From the NCBI GenBank assembly GCA_910578465.1, contig CAJTPW010000006.1, positions 1 to 64,000 of the forward strand: DNA of 64,000 nt. The letters run 5' to 3'. Every line of letters starts with the position of its first letter. Positions within the stretch are counted from its first letter, which is position 1. Under the pieces are notes generated by a model that saw only the letters and a list, made by a program, of their open reading frames with translations, was not told the origin of the DNA and did not search any database. Below are positions 8,268 through 16,390 of the stretch, one piece after another. The DNA comes from an uncultured Vampirovibrio sp. (GTDB lineage Bacteria > Cyanobacteriota > Vampirovibrionia > Gastranaerophilales > Gastranaerophilaceae). The translations under genes and the position numbers were made by a program.

Positions 8268-8342
8268 CCTTAAGAGGGGTGTAAAATTATCACTCCTTTC
8301 AGCCGAAATTTTTCCCGTCAGTTTGTAAAATTCCACAAAAGT

Positions 8343-8370
8343 TTGAAATTTTAACATCATGGTTTAAAAT
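8343..8370 (+). promoter_or_regulatory. Promoter of outer-membrane-like protein, probably leaderless
   Basis: TTGAAA (8343-8348), a 16 bp spacer and TAAAAT (8365-8370) are followed by 6 nt and ATG 8377. No Shine-Dalgarno sequence is present. Confidence 0.55.
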
Positions 8371-8376
8371 TTTGGT

Positions 8377-8973
8377 ATGAAACGCTTTATTTTTCTTTTT
8401 ATTTCATCACTTATTTTCTTTGGTGCAATGCTTTCTCCAACGGCATTTGCATACGAAGAAGAACTTTTTTGTGATGAAATTTTTATTGAAAGCGAAAGTT
8501 TAAAATTAAATCTGGATAAAACTTTGCCGAAGACATACAAAGAAACATACAAAGCGCCTGAAACAGGCTTGGAATTTAAAAAAGCGGGAATTTCCGTCTT
8601 TTCAAACTCAAACAAAGACCTTGACGATTATATGAGCGAATATTATAAATCCACAACAGGAGCCACTTTAAACCCTGAGGGCAGACTTTCTTTAACGGGC
8701 GGAATGGAAGTTAAGTATCAAAATCCCGATGCGAGTATAAATTCAAAAAAGCTTTATTTAACCCCGCAAGTACGCCTCGGGGATGAGGTTTTTGTAACTT
8801 TTGCAAATAAATTTAATCAGGATTCTAAAATTTATGAGAATGAATTTGGTTTGAAATATCGGCCAAAATTCTTTAAAAGCGGTAATTTCGGTATCACCGC
8901 AGGAACCGTTTTTGATGAAGAAACAATAAAATCCCAAAACCTTAAATTTTCAACGGATTTATATTTGTTTTAA
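8377..8973 (+). CDS. Secreted, probable outer-membrane beta-rich protein
   Basis: The 198 aa protein has a clear signal peptide (residues 1-25: basic KR, hydrophobic core FLFISSLIFFGAML, cleavage after AFA). From about residue 95 it shows alternating strands (LSLTGGMEVKYQ, KKLYLTPQVRLGDEVFVTFANK, FGLKYRPKFF, FGITAGTVF). The final residue is Phe after DLYL, a typical last strand of BAM substrates. That supports a small beta-barrel or barrel-like domain and a diderm envelope. I do not recognise the family. Its message is probably leaderless. Confidence 0.65.
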   Translation: MKRFIFLFISSLIFFGAMLSPTAFAYEEELFCDEIFIESESLKLNLDKTLPKTYKETYKAPETGLEFKKAGISVFSNSNKDLDDYMSEYYKSTTGATLNPEGRLSLTGGMEVKYQNPDASINSKKLYLTPQVRLGDEVFVTFANKFNQDSKIYENEFGLKYRPKFFKSGNFGITAGTVFDEETIKSQNLKFSTDLYLF

Positions 8974-9034
8974 AATGTTTTGGCGGCCTTAGACGGCGTG
9001 CTTTGGCGCTTCCGGTGTTTTAACGGCGCGTTTT

Positions 9035-9286
9035 TCAATACGGTTCCGTGTATTTGAATTCAAAGTTTTCCAAAAGCTCTGCAGGACTAATTTCAAGCGC
9101 ATTTGCAATTTTTATAAGCGTGGTAAATTTCAAATCGACAAGCCCGTTTTCCACACGGCTTAAAGTAGCAGAAGTTATAAGGCATTCATTAAAGGCAAAG
9201 CTGTTTAAAGACTTATTTTTTTGAAGGCGCAACTTTTTTATTCTTTTGCCAATGAGTTTCAGTAGTTTTTTATCCTGCTGTTGCAT
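9035..9286 (-). CDS. XRE-family helix-turn-helix regulator
   Basis: The 83 aa protein is a single Cro/CI domain: IGKRIKKLRLQKNKSLNSFA, then LITSATLSRVENGLVDLKF and LIKIANALEISPAELL. There is no effector domain. It is divergent from the 938 aa glycine-rich prepilin (start 9409), repeating the layout at 1061/1139. Three ACATGTA boxes lie between the two genes, one filling the 7 nt between its -10 box (TAGAAT on the minus strand) and its ATG. Autorepression together with control of the prepilin is likely. Like the regulator at 1139 it starts ATGCAACA and has no Shine-Dalgarno sequence. Confidence 0.87.
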   Translation of the reverse strand: MQQQDKKLLKLIGKRIKKLRLQKNKSLNSFAFNECLITSATLSRVENGLVDLKFTTLIKIANALEISPAELLENFEFKYTEPY

Positions 9287-9368
9287 ACATGTAATTCTAG
9301 TGCTATCATAATATTATTCCATTACACACATGTAACGATACCTGGCTAATATTCAATAACCACATGTA
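9287..9368. promoter_or_regulatory. Three ACATGTA boxes, candidate operator sites
   Basis: ACATGTA occurs at 9287-9293, 9328-9334 and 9362-9368, spaced 41 and 34 bp, in the 122 bp gap between the XRE gene and the prepilin gene. The first copy sits between the XRE -10 box (9294-9299) and its start codon. Three near-palindromic copies in one gap fit binding by an XRE dimer. Confidence 0.55.
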
Positions 9369-9408
9369 TTAGCCCCTGTTTGAAAAATAATATTAAGGAG
9401 AATTATAA

Positions 9409-12225
9409 ATGGCAAAAGCTAAAGGGCAATTAATAAACATTCGTAGGTTGGCCCCTATATGTGAATGTGCCCAACATCATAAATCCCTCGCATTCTCTCT
9501 TGTTGAAATGCTCATGGCTCTTCTTGTTGCATCATTACTCATGGCTGCTCTTGCTCCCGTTATGACAAAGAGGATGAATGCGGATTTTGTAAATATCGGC
9601 GGGATGGCAAAATCAAACCTGATACCTGCTTGTGCTTATGTAAACAATACAACCGTTGATATGGTATTTGATAACAATAACGGCTGTAAAGTTCCCGAGG
9701 GCAAATACTCTATGTCTGCAATTATTGTATCGGGCGGCGGAGGCGGCGGAGGCGCTGCCGGTTGGCAAAAAGTTACCGAAAGAAAAATTGAAATAAACGG
9801 TGTGAGAACAGAAGTTTTTGGCACAACAGGCGCGGCAAGAAACCAACACGGTTATAACAGTAAAACATTTAATATTGACAGTACAATGTCTGATATCGAA
9901 GTAGAAATTGTCGGTGGCGGAAATGGCGGTGCAGACGGTGCGGCAGCGGGCGGGCACCCCGCAAGCCAAGCGGATTGCGGAAGCTGGGGATATTATTTTG
10001 ACCCTGCAGCACAAATGCACAGCAAAGAAGGAGACCCTTACGGATTTTGTATAGCATTAAGAAACCCGGGAGACGGCGGTACGGATACACCTTCAAGAAA
10101 CGTTACGGGAGTTACTTCAGTGCCTGCCGGGAGCACTTGTTCTGCTTTGGAAAGCGGAAATTGCTGCTGGTATGGAAATACTGCGAATTCTAACGTCTGC
10201 AATTCTGTAGGAGGGGGTTACAGCGGCTGCAACAGAACTGTTTGTCAGTGGAATGCATCAAGGACAATTTGTGCAAATTGGCGTCCTTCTTCTGTCGCAG
10301 CTAAAAACGGGGATTGGGGAAAGCTGCCCGATGTTTATCAGCTGGATGCTTTAGCAGTCCATGCTCAGGTAAACGGCAGATTTGCATCATATGGCGGACA
10401 AAAAGCATTACAAATTTGCTCAATAAACGTACCTGCAGCCTATAAGAGTTCTCTTACGCGTTGTGATGCCATAAAAGATGGATGTATAGGTACAAACAAT
10501 AATAATTATTGTATCGCTTATGATTATTGGGGAGATGACGGAGAAGGTCCCGAAAATACGCATTCGGCAATATTCGTTAGCGACAATGTTAATTACACTT
10601 ATGTGTCAAATAAGCTTGATGTTAATGCGGTAAAACCAAATTTAATGAGGTATTATTCTACTGGAATTGGAGGTATATTGGCAAATAGCCCCCGCTGTGT
10701 AATTAACAATGTTGAAAGATACCACGCATACCATGGGGGTGGAGGAAGCGGCGGAATGTATGCAAGACAAAAAATTCCAAATGATGTTCTCAAAAAAGCT
10801 TTCACAAATGTTGATGGCACACAGTATAAAGGTACACTTCAGCTGACACTTTATGCAGGGCACGGGGGTGATTGGCATTCAGATGAAGTAAAAAACAATA
10901 CAAGATCATCCGGCTCATGGGCAGAGCTAAAAAAAGACGGAGTGACTATTTGGCGTATATCCGTACCAAACGGTTTTCCGGGTGCTCAGCCAAACCCTGC
11001 TTTAGCAGGTACGTCAGGCTGGAATACAGCAAGACCCGGTGATAATGCAGGTACTTCATTTAGCGTTACCGACACTGTGAATAATTATTGCAGTCATTAT
11101 AATGTGTATAGTTTAGATGGAAGACACAAAAATAGGAATGTCCCTTGTGGTTTAGCAAGGTTTGATTTAATTATGCAGGGAGGTTACGGGGTTGGCAGCA
11201 GTACTGTATATCCAAGCAACATAGAAAATGCGGGCTATGGCGGCAGAGCATATTGGAGAACGGCAGTTCAGGCTTTAAACGAAGCTGACGGGCAATATGG
11301 TGAATACACGCCACTTGACGGTATAGAGGGGAAAGATGGTGCAGCTCCGGGTGCAGGCGGCTCCGGCAGTTTTTGTACCCAAGGTTCCACTAGATTGAAA
11401 AATAAATGCGGTAAATCAGGAAGCGGAGCAGGCGGTGGTGCAAGGTTTACCTATAAAAAGACATACCCGGGTGCAGGCGGCGGAGGCGGAGGAGCAGGAA
11501 CATTGCTGCATATTAGAAATATACAAGTAACGCCGGGAGAAGTAATTCAGGTGCAGGCAGGTGCACAGGGTTCCGGAGGCCAGGCAGGTGGAAACGGTAC
11601 AAAAGGCGGTGACAGCTTTATTAAACTTGGTGACGGAACAAAATATACGGTAACAGGCGGCAATTTTGGGCAAACAGCCACGCCTGCAATAATAACAAGC
11701 ACTGCTCAAAGCCAGGCAAAAGGCGGCAAAGGCGGAAGCAGAGGCACTGTAACGCAAGATACATTAGATAAGCTGAATTTAAAAAACGGCAAAGATGTAT
11801 ACTATCCAAGTGTGGCAGCCGATACTGATATTGCAAACGGAAATGATGCGCCCAATGTCTCTTCCGATACACCTTACCAATCATCAGGAGGTAATGGCGG
11901 AGTAAATTCTAAAATATCGGCCCTGGCGGGTTTACATGGTATTCCTTGCGGAGCATATTCAACAAGCGTTATAAAGTTAAACAATAAAAATTACACCTGC
12001 GGAAGTATCGATATACCTGCAAACACATTCGATCCCGTGCCTTTGACAAGAATGCTTGTTGCGGATGATATAAAGCTAAATATCGGAAGTTATATTAATA
12101 CTTACGCACCAGGCGCAACAGGAGGTGGCGGGGGAGGATGGAGTGTTAATTCATATAATGCCACAGAATCTGTGGGCAAGGGAGCAAACGGCTTAGGAGG
12201 ATACGTAATTATATATTTTAATTAA
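9409..12225 (+). CDS. Giant glycine-rich prepilin-like surface protein (938 aa)
   Basis: AAGGAG lies 8 nt before ATG 9409. Residues 1-27 are a long leader. Residues 28-52 are the prepilin cassette, AFSLVEMLMALLVASLLMAA followed by LAPVMTKRM, nearly identical to that of the protein at 1061. The body has dozens of Gly-rich runs (GGGGGGGAAG, GGGNGGADGAAAGG, GGGGGGAGT, GGGGGGW) separated by Cys, Trp and Tyr-containing segments. It has many Cys, including CCWYGNTANSNVC, so disulphides outside the cytoplasm are likely. It ends GGYVIIYFN. It is far longer than any pilin, so it is best seen as a pilus-exported surface protein or adhesin; ligand unknown. The divergent XRE gene probably controls it. 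Confidence 0.8.
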   Translation: MAKAKGQLINIRRLAPICECAQHHKSLAFSLVEMLMALLVASLLMAALAPVMTKRMNADFVNIGGMAKSNLIPACAYVNNTTVDMVFDNNNGCKVPEGKYSMSAIIVSGGGGGGGAAGWQKVTERKIEINGVRTEVFGTTGAARNQHGYNSKTFNIDSTMSDIEVEIVGGGNGGADGAAAGGHPASQADCGSWGYYFDPAAQMHSKEGDPYGFCIALRNPGDGGTDTPSRNVTGVTSVPAGSTCSALESGNCCWYGNTANSNVCNSVGGGYSGCNRTVCQWNASRTICANWRPSSVAAKNGDWGKLPDVYQLDALAVHAQVNGRFASYGGQKALQICSINVPAAYKSSLTRCDAIKDGCIGTNNNNYCIAYDYWGDDGEGPENTHSAIFVSDNVNYTYVSNKLDVNAVKPNLMRYYSTGIGGILANSPRCVINNVERYHAYHGGGGSGGMYARQKIPNDVLKKAFTNVDGTQYKGTLQLTLYAGHGGDWHSDEVKNNTRSSGSWAELKKDGVTIWRISVPNGFPGAQPNPALAGTSGWNTARPGDNAGTSFSVTDTVNNYCSHYNVYSLDGRHKNRNVPCGLARFDLIMQGGYGVGSSTVYPSNIENAGYGGRAYWRTAVQALNEADGQYGEYTPLDGIEGKDGAAPGAGGSGSFCTQGSTRLKNKCGKSGSGAGGGARFTYKKTYPGAGGGGGGAGTLLHIRNIQVTPGEVIQVQAGAQGSGGQAGGNGTKGGDSFIKLGDGTKYTVTGGNFGQTATPAIITSTAQSQAKGGKGGSRGTVTQDTLDKLNLKNGKDVYYPSVAADTDIANGNDAPNVSSDTPYQSSGGNGGVNSKISALAGLHGIPCGAYSTSVIKLNNKNYTCGSIDIPANTFDPVPLTRMLVADDIKLNIGSYINTYAPGATGGGGGGWSVNSYNATESVGKGANGLGGYVIIYFN
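9447..9475. repeat. Degenerate GTTGG/CCAAC element inside the prepilin leader
   Basis: GTAGGTTGG...GTGCCCAACA spans codons of leader residues about 12-24. Its ends match the reverse complement of the hairpin at 12558-12585 (GTAGGTTGGGCA and TGCCCAACA). It looks like an in-frame copy of the same palindromic element, now decayed. Confidence 0.4.
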
Positions 12226-12681
12226 GGCGTACAATCCAGTGCCACACCGGCCTATATAACCCACGTAGTCCAGTGTCACACCAAAGGCTCCTGAGGAAAT
12301 CACAGATTTCCACGTCGCTATCGTACGGTTTCGCCACTTCACAAATGCTGAATGCATTTGCTCCAGTGCCTGCACACACGGCTCACGCAATTTTTAGATG
12401 AACAACTTTTCGGGGCGCGTTTTGTAACCTTCGCGCTCCTTTTCTTAAATGCGTGAGCCAGGGCGCAATCTTTTGCTTGCGAGCAGCAAGAAAAAGATGA
12501 AGCTATTGATGGCCACCGTTTGCAATCTTTGATTGCACAGGCGGAGTGTTCAATTAATGCTGTTGGGCAGGTATGCCCAACCTACCTAAGGCCCATACAA
12601 GCTCCTAAAAACCCCGTAAATACACACCAAAACGCGCCGCAAAGGCAAAAACGGCGTGCAAATCATTAACCCCCCCCCGTC
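12226..12681. repeat. 456 bp non-coding island of short palindromes
   Basis: No convincing gene lies here. It holds at least six hairpins: GAAATC/GATTTC (12296-12310), CAAATGC/GCATTTG (12342-12360), GGCTCACGCA/TGCGTGAGCC (12380-12389 with 12450-12459), CTTGC/GCAAG (12476-12490), TGCAATC/GATTGCA (12521-12537) and GTTGGGCA/TGCCCAAC (12562-12581). CCAGTGCCACACC near 12237 and CCAGTGTCACACC near 12270 are near-copies about 33 bp apart. Base composition is richer in G+C than the flanking genes. This looks like accumulated small palindromic elements. Confidence 0.6.
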
Positions 12682-13029
12682 CTAGAACGGTTTTGTCTGG
12701 CTTAATTTATTTCTCAATTCTCTAAAGCGCATAATGTCTTCCTGTGCTTTTGAAGTTTCTTTAAACAGCACCTGATTTGAAGGATGAACCATTACAATGG
12801 CGTCAATATGAACTTCCAAAAAATCATACCTTCTTGGGGCGGAAGCGTCTTTGCCCATAATTTCAGCGTTTGTTACGGCCAAAAAGCGCTTTTCTTTATC
12901 GTTTAAAAGGTCGGTAAGCTCACGGTTTGTGTTTGTATATTTTGAAACGTGCACAGTGCCTTTAATGTTGTGCTCTTTTGTTAATATGCAAACCTCTATG
13001 GGAATTGTATCTTGGTGCTTGCCTGCCAT
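12682..13029 (-). CDS. Conserved-looking hypothetical protein
   Basis: The 115 aa soluble protein has alternating strand and charged segments, IPIEVCILTKEHNIKGTVHV, then a polar turn, KRFLAVTNAEI, and FLEVHIDAIVMVHP. The C-terminal tail is helical (AQEDIMRFRELRNKLSQ). The strand pattern suggests a small beta-barrel. No catalytic motif is visible and I do not recognise the family. GGAG lies upstream of ATG 13029, somewhat far. It is divergent from the secreted hydrolase at 13130 with a 100 bp gap. Confidence 0.65.
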   Translation of the reverse strand: MAGKHQDTIPIEVCILTKEHNIKGTVHVSKYTNTNRELTDLLNDKEKRFLAVTNAEIMGKDASAPRRYDFLEVHIDAIVMVHPSNQVLFKETSKAQEDIMRFRELRNKLSQTKPF

Positions 13030-13129
13030 AAGCGCGTTTTCTCCTGTAATATCTTCATTTTAAAGATATTATATTACATTTTTTAAAATATGGCTAATAT
13101 TTTATTTTTTAATGTAAAATAAAGGGGAG

Positions 13130-14920
13130 ATGAGGAGATTTTTAACATTACTTTGTTTTGGAATATTTGCGCTCAATTGTTTTTCGGCGCAAAATTCGGC
13201 CTATGCCTCGGGTGCACCGATGATAAGCACCTGGGAAGTGGATAACCGTGAAATTTTGAACAATAAAAGGGTTATTTCCAAATCTTCCTTCAAAATAAGT
13301 GCAATATATCCTTCAAACGTGATAAATGTGCTTGGCGCCAATTTTCCGGGATACAGAGGCCCGGGGCAGCTTGTTATCTATAAACAAAATTTTGGCAGGA
13401 CGACAGGTACAAACGAATTCGGCAAGGAAGCCGTTATTGAAGGCGACAGAGTAGTAAAGCTTACGGGCGCAAACAGCTTAATTCCAAAAAACGGCTATAT
13501 AGTTTCAGGTCATGGAAGTGCCAAAAAATGGATTACAAGTAATCTTAAAATCGGCACAAATATTTTAATCGATGAAGAAAAGAATATTATAACAGCCTAT
13601 ACAACGGTTGACAGTTACCGTTTTTACGCGAAGGAAAAAATCAAAGAGGCTGAAGAATTTCTTGATAACGCCAAAAAAATTCAGGAAAACCCGGGCGAGA
13701 AGAAAGCAAAATATTATCTTAAGCGCGCAAAACAGGATTTAAGAAAATCAAATAAAGCAAATGATAATATGGCGGTAAATTATGCAAAATCTTCCGTTGA
13801 AATGTCTAAAATTGCTATTAATTACTCCCTTCCATACATTGAAAACGAACTTAAAGGAACCTGGATTCGTCCTACGGAAAAAAGCCTCTGGGAAGTTCGA
13901 AAAACGCTTGATAATATGAAATCAATTGGTTTGAATACGGTTTTCCTTGAAACCTATTTCCACGGGTATACAATTTTTCCGAGCAAAACAATGCGCTCAT
14001 ATAATTTCACCTCTCAAAATCCTGTATTTTCAGGCTTTGACGTTCTTCGTGCTTATGTAACGGAAGCTCATTCTAGGGGGATGAAAGTTCATGTTTGGTT
14101 TGAAAGTTTTTATGTTGGAAATAAACACCCCTCAAACGATCCGAATTCTATCCTTTCAATAAAGCCTGATTGGGGAAATAAAAATAAAGCAAATTATGAT
14201 AAAGAAGGTTATGTGTCCCACCCTGTGGAGCATAATGGATATTTTATCGACCCTGCAAACCCTGAAGTACAAAATTTCCTTGTTCTTTTAATAAAAGAAA
14301 TCATTTCAGATTATAATGTCGATGGTGTAAACCTTGATTATATCAGGTATCCGAGTGCTCAAAAAGCAACATCATTGGGCTATGACGCTTCAAACTGGGG
14401 CTACACCGAATATGCTAGGGCAGAGTTTAAAAAATTCTATGATAAAGACCCTGCAAATATTAAATATAAAGACCCGCTTTGGAACACTTGGAATCAATAC
14501 AGACAGGATAAAATCACCGCTTTTGTTTCAAAGGTATATAAGGCTGCAAAAGGCAAGGCTACGGTTTCCACGGTAATATTTCCCGATTATAAAACTGCCC
14601 TTGAGACAAAACAGCAGGATTGGGCAAAATGGGCTAATGACGGCAAATTAGACGCACTCACGCCTTTAATTTTAACTTCCGACGATACTCTTTTTGAAAT
14701 TATGTTCAAAGAAATTAAGGCAAAAGTTCCGTCAAATACAATCGTTTACCCCGGGCTTTTTATAGGTTTTATGGAAGGTGAAGCCGAGGATTTATTAAAA
14801 CAGATAAATGTTTCAAGAAGCCTGAAATCAAGCGGGGTCATCCTTTTTGACTGGGCGCACCTTGATACGAAATATAAAGATGCGCTAAAGTTTTGCGTGT
14901 TCACATCAACCTGCAAATAG
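13130..14920 (+). CDS. Secreted glycosyl hydrolase-like 10 (GHL10) protein
   Basis: The 596 aa protein has a signal peptide (1-27, ending NSAYAS). A central helical segment of about 60 residues (about 160-235, rich in Lys/Glu) follows an N-terminal beta-rich part. From about residue 245 to the end lies the GHL10 (DUF187-type) TIM barrel: LKGTWIRPTEKS, IGLNTVFLETYFHGYTIFPS, AHSRGMKVHVWFESFYVGN, FIDPANPEV and DGVNLDYIRYP. Acidic residues in WFES and LDYIRYP are at positions usually active in this fold. It likely cleaves a cell-wall or environmental polysaccharide; the exact bond is unknown. GGGGAG precedes the ATG closely. Confidence 0.8.
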   Translation: MRRFLTLLCFGIFALNCFSAQNSAYASGAPMISTWEVDNREILNNKRVISKSSFKISAIYPSNVINVLGANFPGYRGPGQLVIYKQNFGRTTGTNEFGKEAVIEGDRVVKLTGANSLIPKNGYIVSGHGSAKKWITSNLKIGTNILIDEEKNIITAYTTVDSYRFYAKEKIKEAEEFLDNAKKIQENPGEKKAKYYLKRAKQDLRKSNKANDNMAVNYAKSSVEMSKIAINYSLPYIENELKGTWIRPTEKSLWEVRKTLDNMKSIGLNTVFLETYFHGYTIFPSKTMRSYNFTSQNPVFSGFDVLRAYVTEAHSRGMKVHVWFESFYVGNKHPSNDPNSILSIKPDWGNKNKANYDKEGYVSHPVEHNGYFIDPANPEVQNFLVLLIKEIISDYNVDGVNLDYIRYPSAQKATSLGYDASNWGYTEYARAEFKKFYDKDPANIKYKDPLWNTWNQYRQDKITAFVSKVYKAAKGKATVSTVIFPDYKTALETKQQDWAKWANDGKLDALTPLILTSDDTLFEIMFKEIKAKVPSNTIVYPGLFIGFMEGEAEDLLKQINVSRSLKSSGVILFDWAHLDTKYKDALKFCVFTSTCK

Positions 14921-15097
14921 CAAATCGGTGCAAACACGCAAATAGATAGTTTAATTCAGCAATGCGGAAATTTTTCGTTTCCTTATGTATGTTTAAATAA
15001 TAATTCATTTTTGAAATAAAAAAAGGTATATATTTACCACACCTGAAACTTTTTAAAATTAACCTTAAAATATTGTGGGGAAAGGGTTTGAACCTGT
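14921..15097. other. Intergenic region without recognised gene
   Basis: AT-rich sequence after the hydrolase. Only weak inverted repeats are seen: GGAAA/TTTCC near 14965-14981 and GGTA/TACC near 15027-15041. Neither has a good T-run, so no terminator is called. Confidence 0.4.
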
Positions 15098-15202
15098 TTA
15101 AGCAAGAAGGGCGATGATTAATTTTTGCACAAAAGTCACTTCTTCATCGTTTAATTTATTCAACATATCGCAAATTAATTCCGTTCTTTTTTGAACGTTC
15201 AT
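15098..15202 (-). CDS. Possible 34 aa small protein downstream of XRE gene
   Basis: A short frame begins ATG 15202, 35 bp after the stop of the XRE gene on the same strand, and encodes MNVQKRTELICDMLNKLNDE with the tail EVTFVQKLIIALLA. It is an amphipathic helical peptide with only a weak purine-rich site (AAGAAAAG) before the ATG. Codon use matches its neighbours. It may be a small partner of the XRE regulator or a chance frame. Confidence 0.4.
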   Translation of the reverse strand: MNVQKRTELICDMLNKLNDEEVTFVQKLIIALLA

Positions 15203-15237
15203 TTTTCTTTTCTTGTTTCAATGCAAGTGTTAATCGG

Positions 15238-15456
15238 TTATTCGTCGAATTTTAGAAGTTCGTAGGGTTCAACACCAAGGACGCGGGCGATATCGTATAA
15301 GCGCGACAATGAAGTATCATTCTTTGCAATTTCTAAATTTCCGATTGCTCCGGGCGTAACGCCAATTTCAAGAGCAAGTGTTAATTGTGATATACCCTTT
15401 TTTTCGCGCAGAGCTTTTATATTTTTTGCAACTTTGGCTACAAATTCCTTGTTCAT
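15238..15456 (-). CDS. XRE-family helix-turn-helix regulator
   Basis: The 72 aa protein is a minimal Cro/CI domain, VAKNIKALREKKGISQLTLA, then LEIGVTPGAIGNLEIAKND and LYDIARVLGVEPYELLKF. GAIGNLE replaces the more usual xIxxxExG. It is divergent from the small gene at 15536 and followed by a possible 34 aa frame. A -35 box, 17 bp spacer and -10 box end 6 nt before the ATG, so the message is probably leaderless. The inverted repeat GTGTGA/TCACAC (15481-15517) covers the -35 region, consistent with autorepression. Confidence 0.87.
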   Translation of the reverse strand: MNKEFVAKVAKNIKALREKKGISQLTLALEIGVTPGAIGNLEIAKNDTSLSRLYDIARVLGVEPYELLKFDE

Positions 15457-15462
15457 TTTTAA

Positions 15463-15491
15463 ATTATCTGTTATAATTCAGTGTGAAACAA
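15463..15491 (-). promoter_or_regulatory. Promoter of third XRE gene, leaderless type
   Basis: On the minus strand TTGTTT (15491-15486), a 17 bp spacer and GATAAT (15468-15463) precede 6 nt and ATG 15456. This is the best-formed leaderless promoter in the window. GTGTGA/TCACAC arms (15481-15486, 15512-15517) overlap and flank it. Confidence 0.6.
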
Positions 15492-15535
15492 TCAGTATAG
15501 CTTATTAAGTATCACACATTACAAAGGATAACGGT

Positions 15536-15748
15536 ATGTCGGAAGTTACGGACAAATTAATTGGAAATTGTTTTGAAAACCTTGAAAAGGCGGAGGTTTT
15601 GGGCAGACTTCTTTATGCAAAGTTTTTTGGCGAAAAAGACACGGATATTTCTTTGGAAATGCTTATAAGCTTTATAAAAGCAGGGAAGGACAGTCTTATA
15701 AAAATTCAGGAAATTCTAAACAGAAAAAACATATCTAAAGTCCCCTAA
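15536..15748 (+). CDS. Small hypothetical helical protein
   Basis: The 70 aa protein is all-helical by composition: VTDKLIGNCFENLEKAEVLG, then LLYAKFFGEKDTDISLEMLI and AGKDSLIKIQEILNRKN. There is no signal peptide or membrane span. AAAGGA is 7 nt upstream of ATG 15536. It is divergent from the third XRE regulator, which may control it through the GTGTGA/TCACAC sites between them, and it is followed at once by a strong terminator, so it is monocistronic. Function unknown. Confidence 0.6.
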   Translation: MSEVTDKLIGNCFENLEKAEVLGRLLYAKFFGEKDTDISLEMLISFIKAGKDSLIKIQEILNRKNISKVP

Positions 15749-15751
15749 TAA

Positions 15752-15777
15752 AAAAACCGCCTTTGGAAGCGGTTTTT
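15752..15777 (+). terminator. Rho-independent terminator
   Basis: AAAAACCGC (15752-15760) pairs with GCGGTTTTT (15769-15777) across an 8 nt loop, directly after the small gene at 15536. Confidence 0.85.
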
Positions 15778-15863
15778 GAATTTAATAATAGGAGGGGATA
15801 GGGAGGAGTTTTTATGAAATAAGAGGAATTATTTGCCGTGTCGTCGGGGCGCACCCCAAGAGA

Positions 15864-16361
15864 TTATGCTACAAGGTTCAAGGGTTGTTTTTCATTTTCT
15901 TTTTCTTCACCGTTTGATTGGTTGAATGTGAAAGGGTTTGAACCTTTTTTATCTTTTTGTGTTTCGAAAACGTTGATTGAAGAGCTTAATTCGCCGAAAG
16001 CGTGAACTGTTTCCATTTCAGCATTTGCGTTTACGTGAAGTTTGCCTTCAACGTTTTTCATAACAGTGTTCGGATTGTAAATTTGAGCTGCTGCCTGAGC
16101 GTTTAAAGCCTGTACCGCAGAAAGGTTTGAAGTAACATCCATTAAACCTGCATTTGTCATTGCGATTTGTCTTTGAACGTCCAAATCAACTTTGCTTGAG
16201 TATAAATCAACACCCTGAGTTGCTCTTGTGAACTTTGTTAAGTCAACTTTTGCCACATCAACGGTTTTGTTTTCAAGAGAAGTGAAAATATCGGATGTAA
16301 CTTTTGCAACGTTAGCAACGTCAATTCCGTTATATTTAGCTGTTAAACCATTGATGCTCAT
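15864..16361 (-). CDS. Unrecognised protein behind a sigma-28-like promoter
   Basis: The 165 aa protein starts MSINGLTAKYNGIDVANVAK. I chose ATG 16361 because GGAGA lies 6 nt upstream; an in-frame ATG at 16373 has poorer context. The body is low in aromatic residues and rich in Ala, Asn, Val and Thr, with helical stretches (VDLDVQRQIAMTNAGLMDVT, SAVQALNAQAAAQIYNP). It ends in a polar, charged tail. It is not a flagellin or FlgM by sequence. A near-perfect sigma-28 promoter upstream suggests expression with late flagellar genes, so an accessory or surface role is possible. Confidence 0.65.
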   Translation of the reverse strand: MSINGLTAKYNGIDVANVAKVTSDIFTSLENKTVDVAKVDLTKFTRATQGVDLYSSKVDLDVQRQIAMTNAGLMDVTSNLSAVQALNAQAAAQIYNPNTVMKNVEGKLHVNANAEMETVHAFGELSSSINVFETQKDKKGSNPFTFNQSNGEEKENEKQPLNLVA

Positions 16362-16390
16362 TGTCTTCTCCATTGTTCCTTATGTTATTT

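Noticed and set aside
8274..8298. AGGGGTG/CACTCCT inverted repeat after the 51 aa gene
   Set aside because: Lacks a T-run; mentioned with the gene but not called as a terminator.
9000..9034. GGCGCG-containing tract resembling part of 12630-12660
   Set aside because: Only short shared words; no alignable repeat.
12193..12390. 65 aa minus-strand frame over the prepilin 3' end and the palindrome island
   Set aside because: Overlaps the real prepilin gene, has no ribosome site, and its content comes from the repeat-like island.
12398..12412. 15 bp AGATGAACAACTTTT also found at 1043-1057 in the prepilin leader
   Set aside because: A match this short in AT-rich DNA can arise by chance; flanks do not match.
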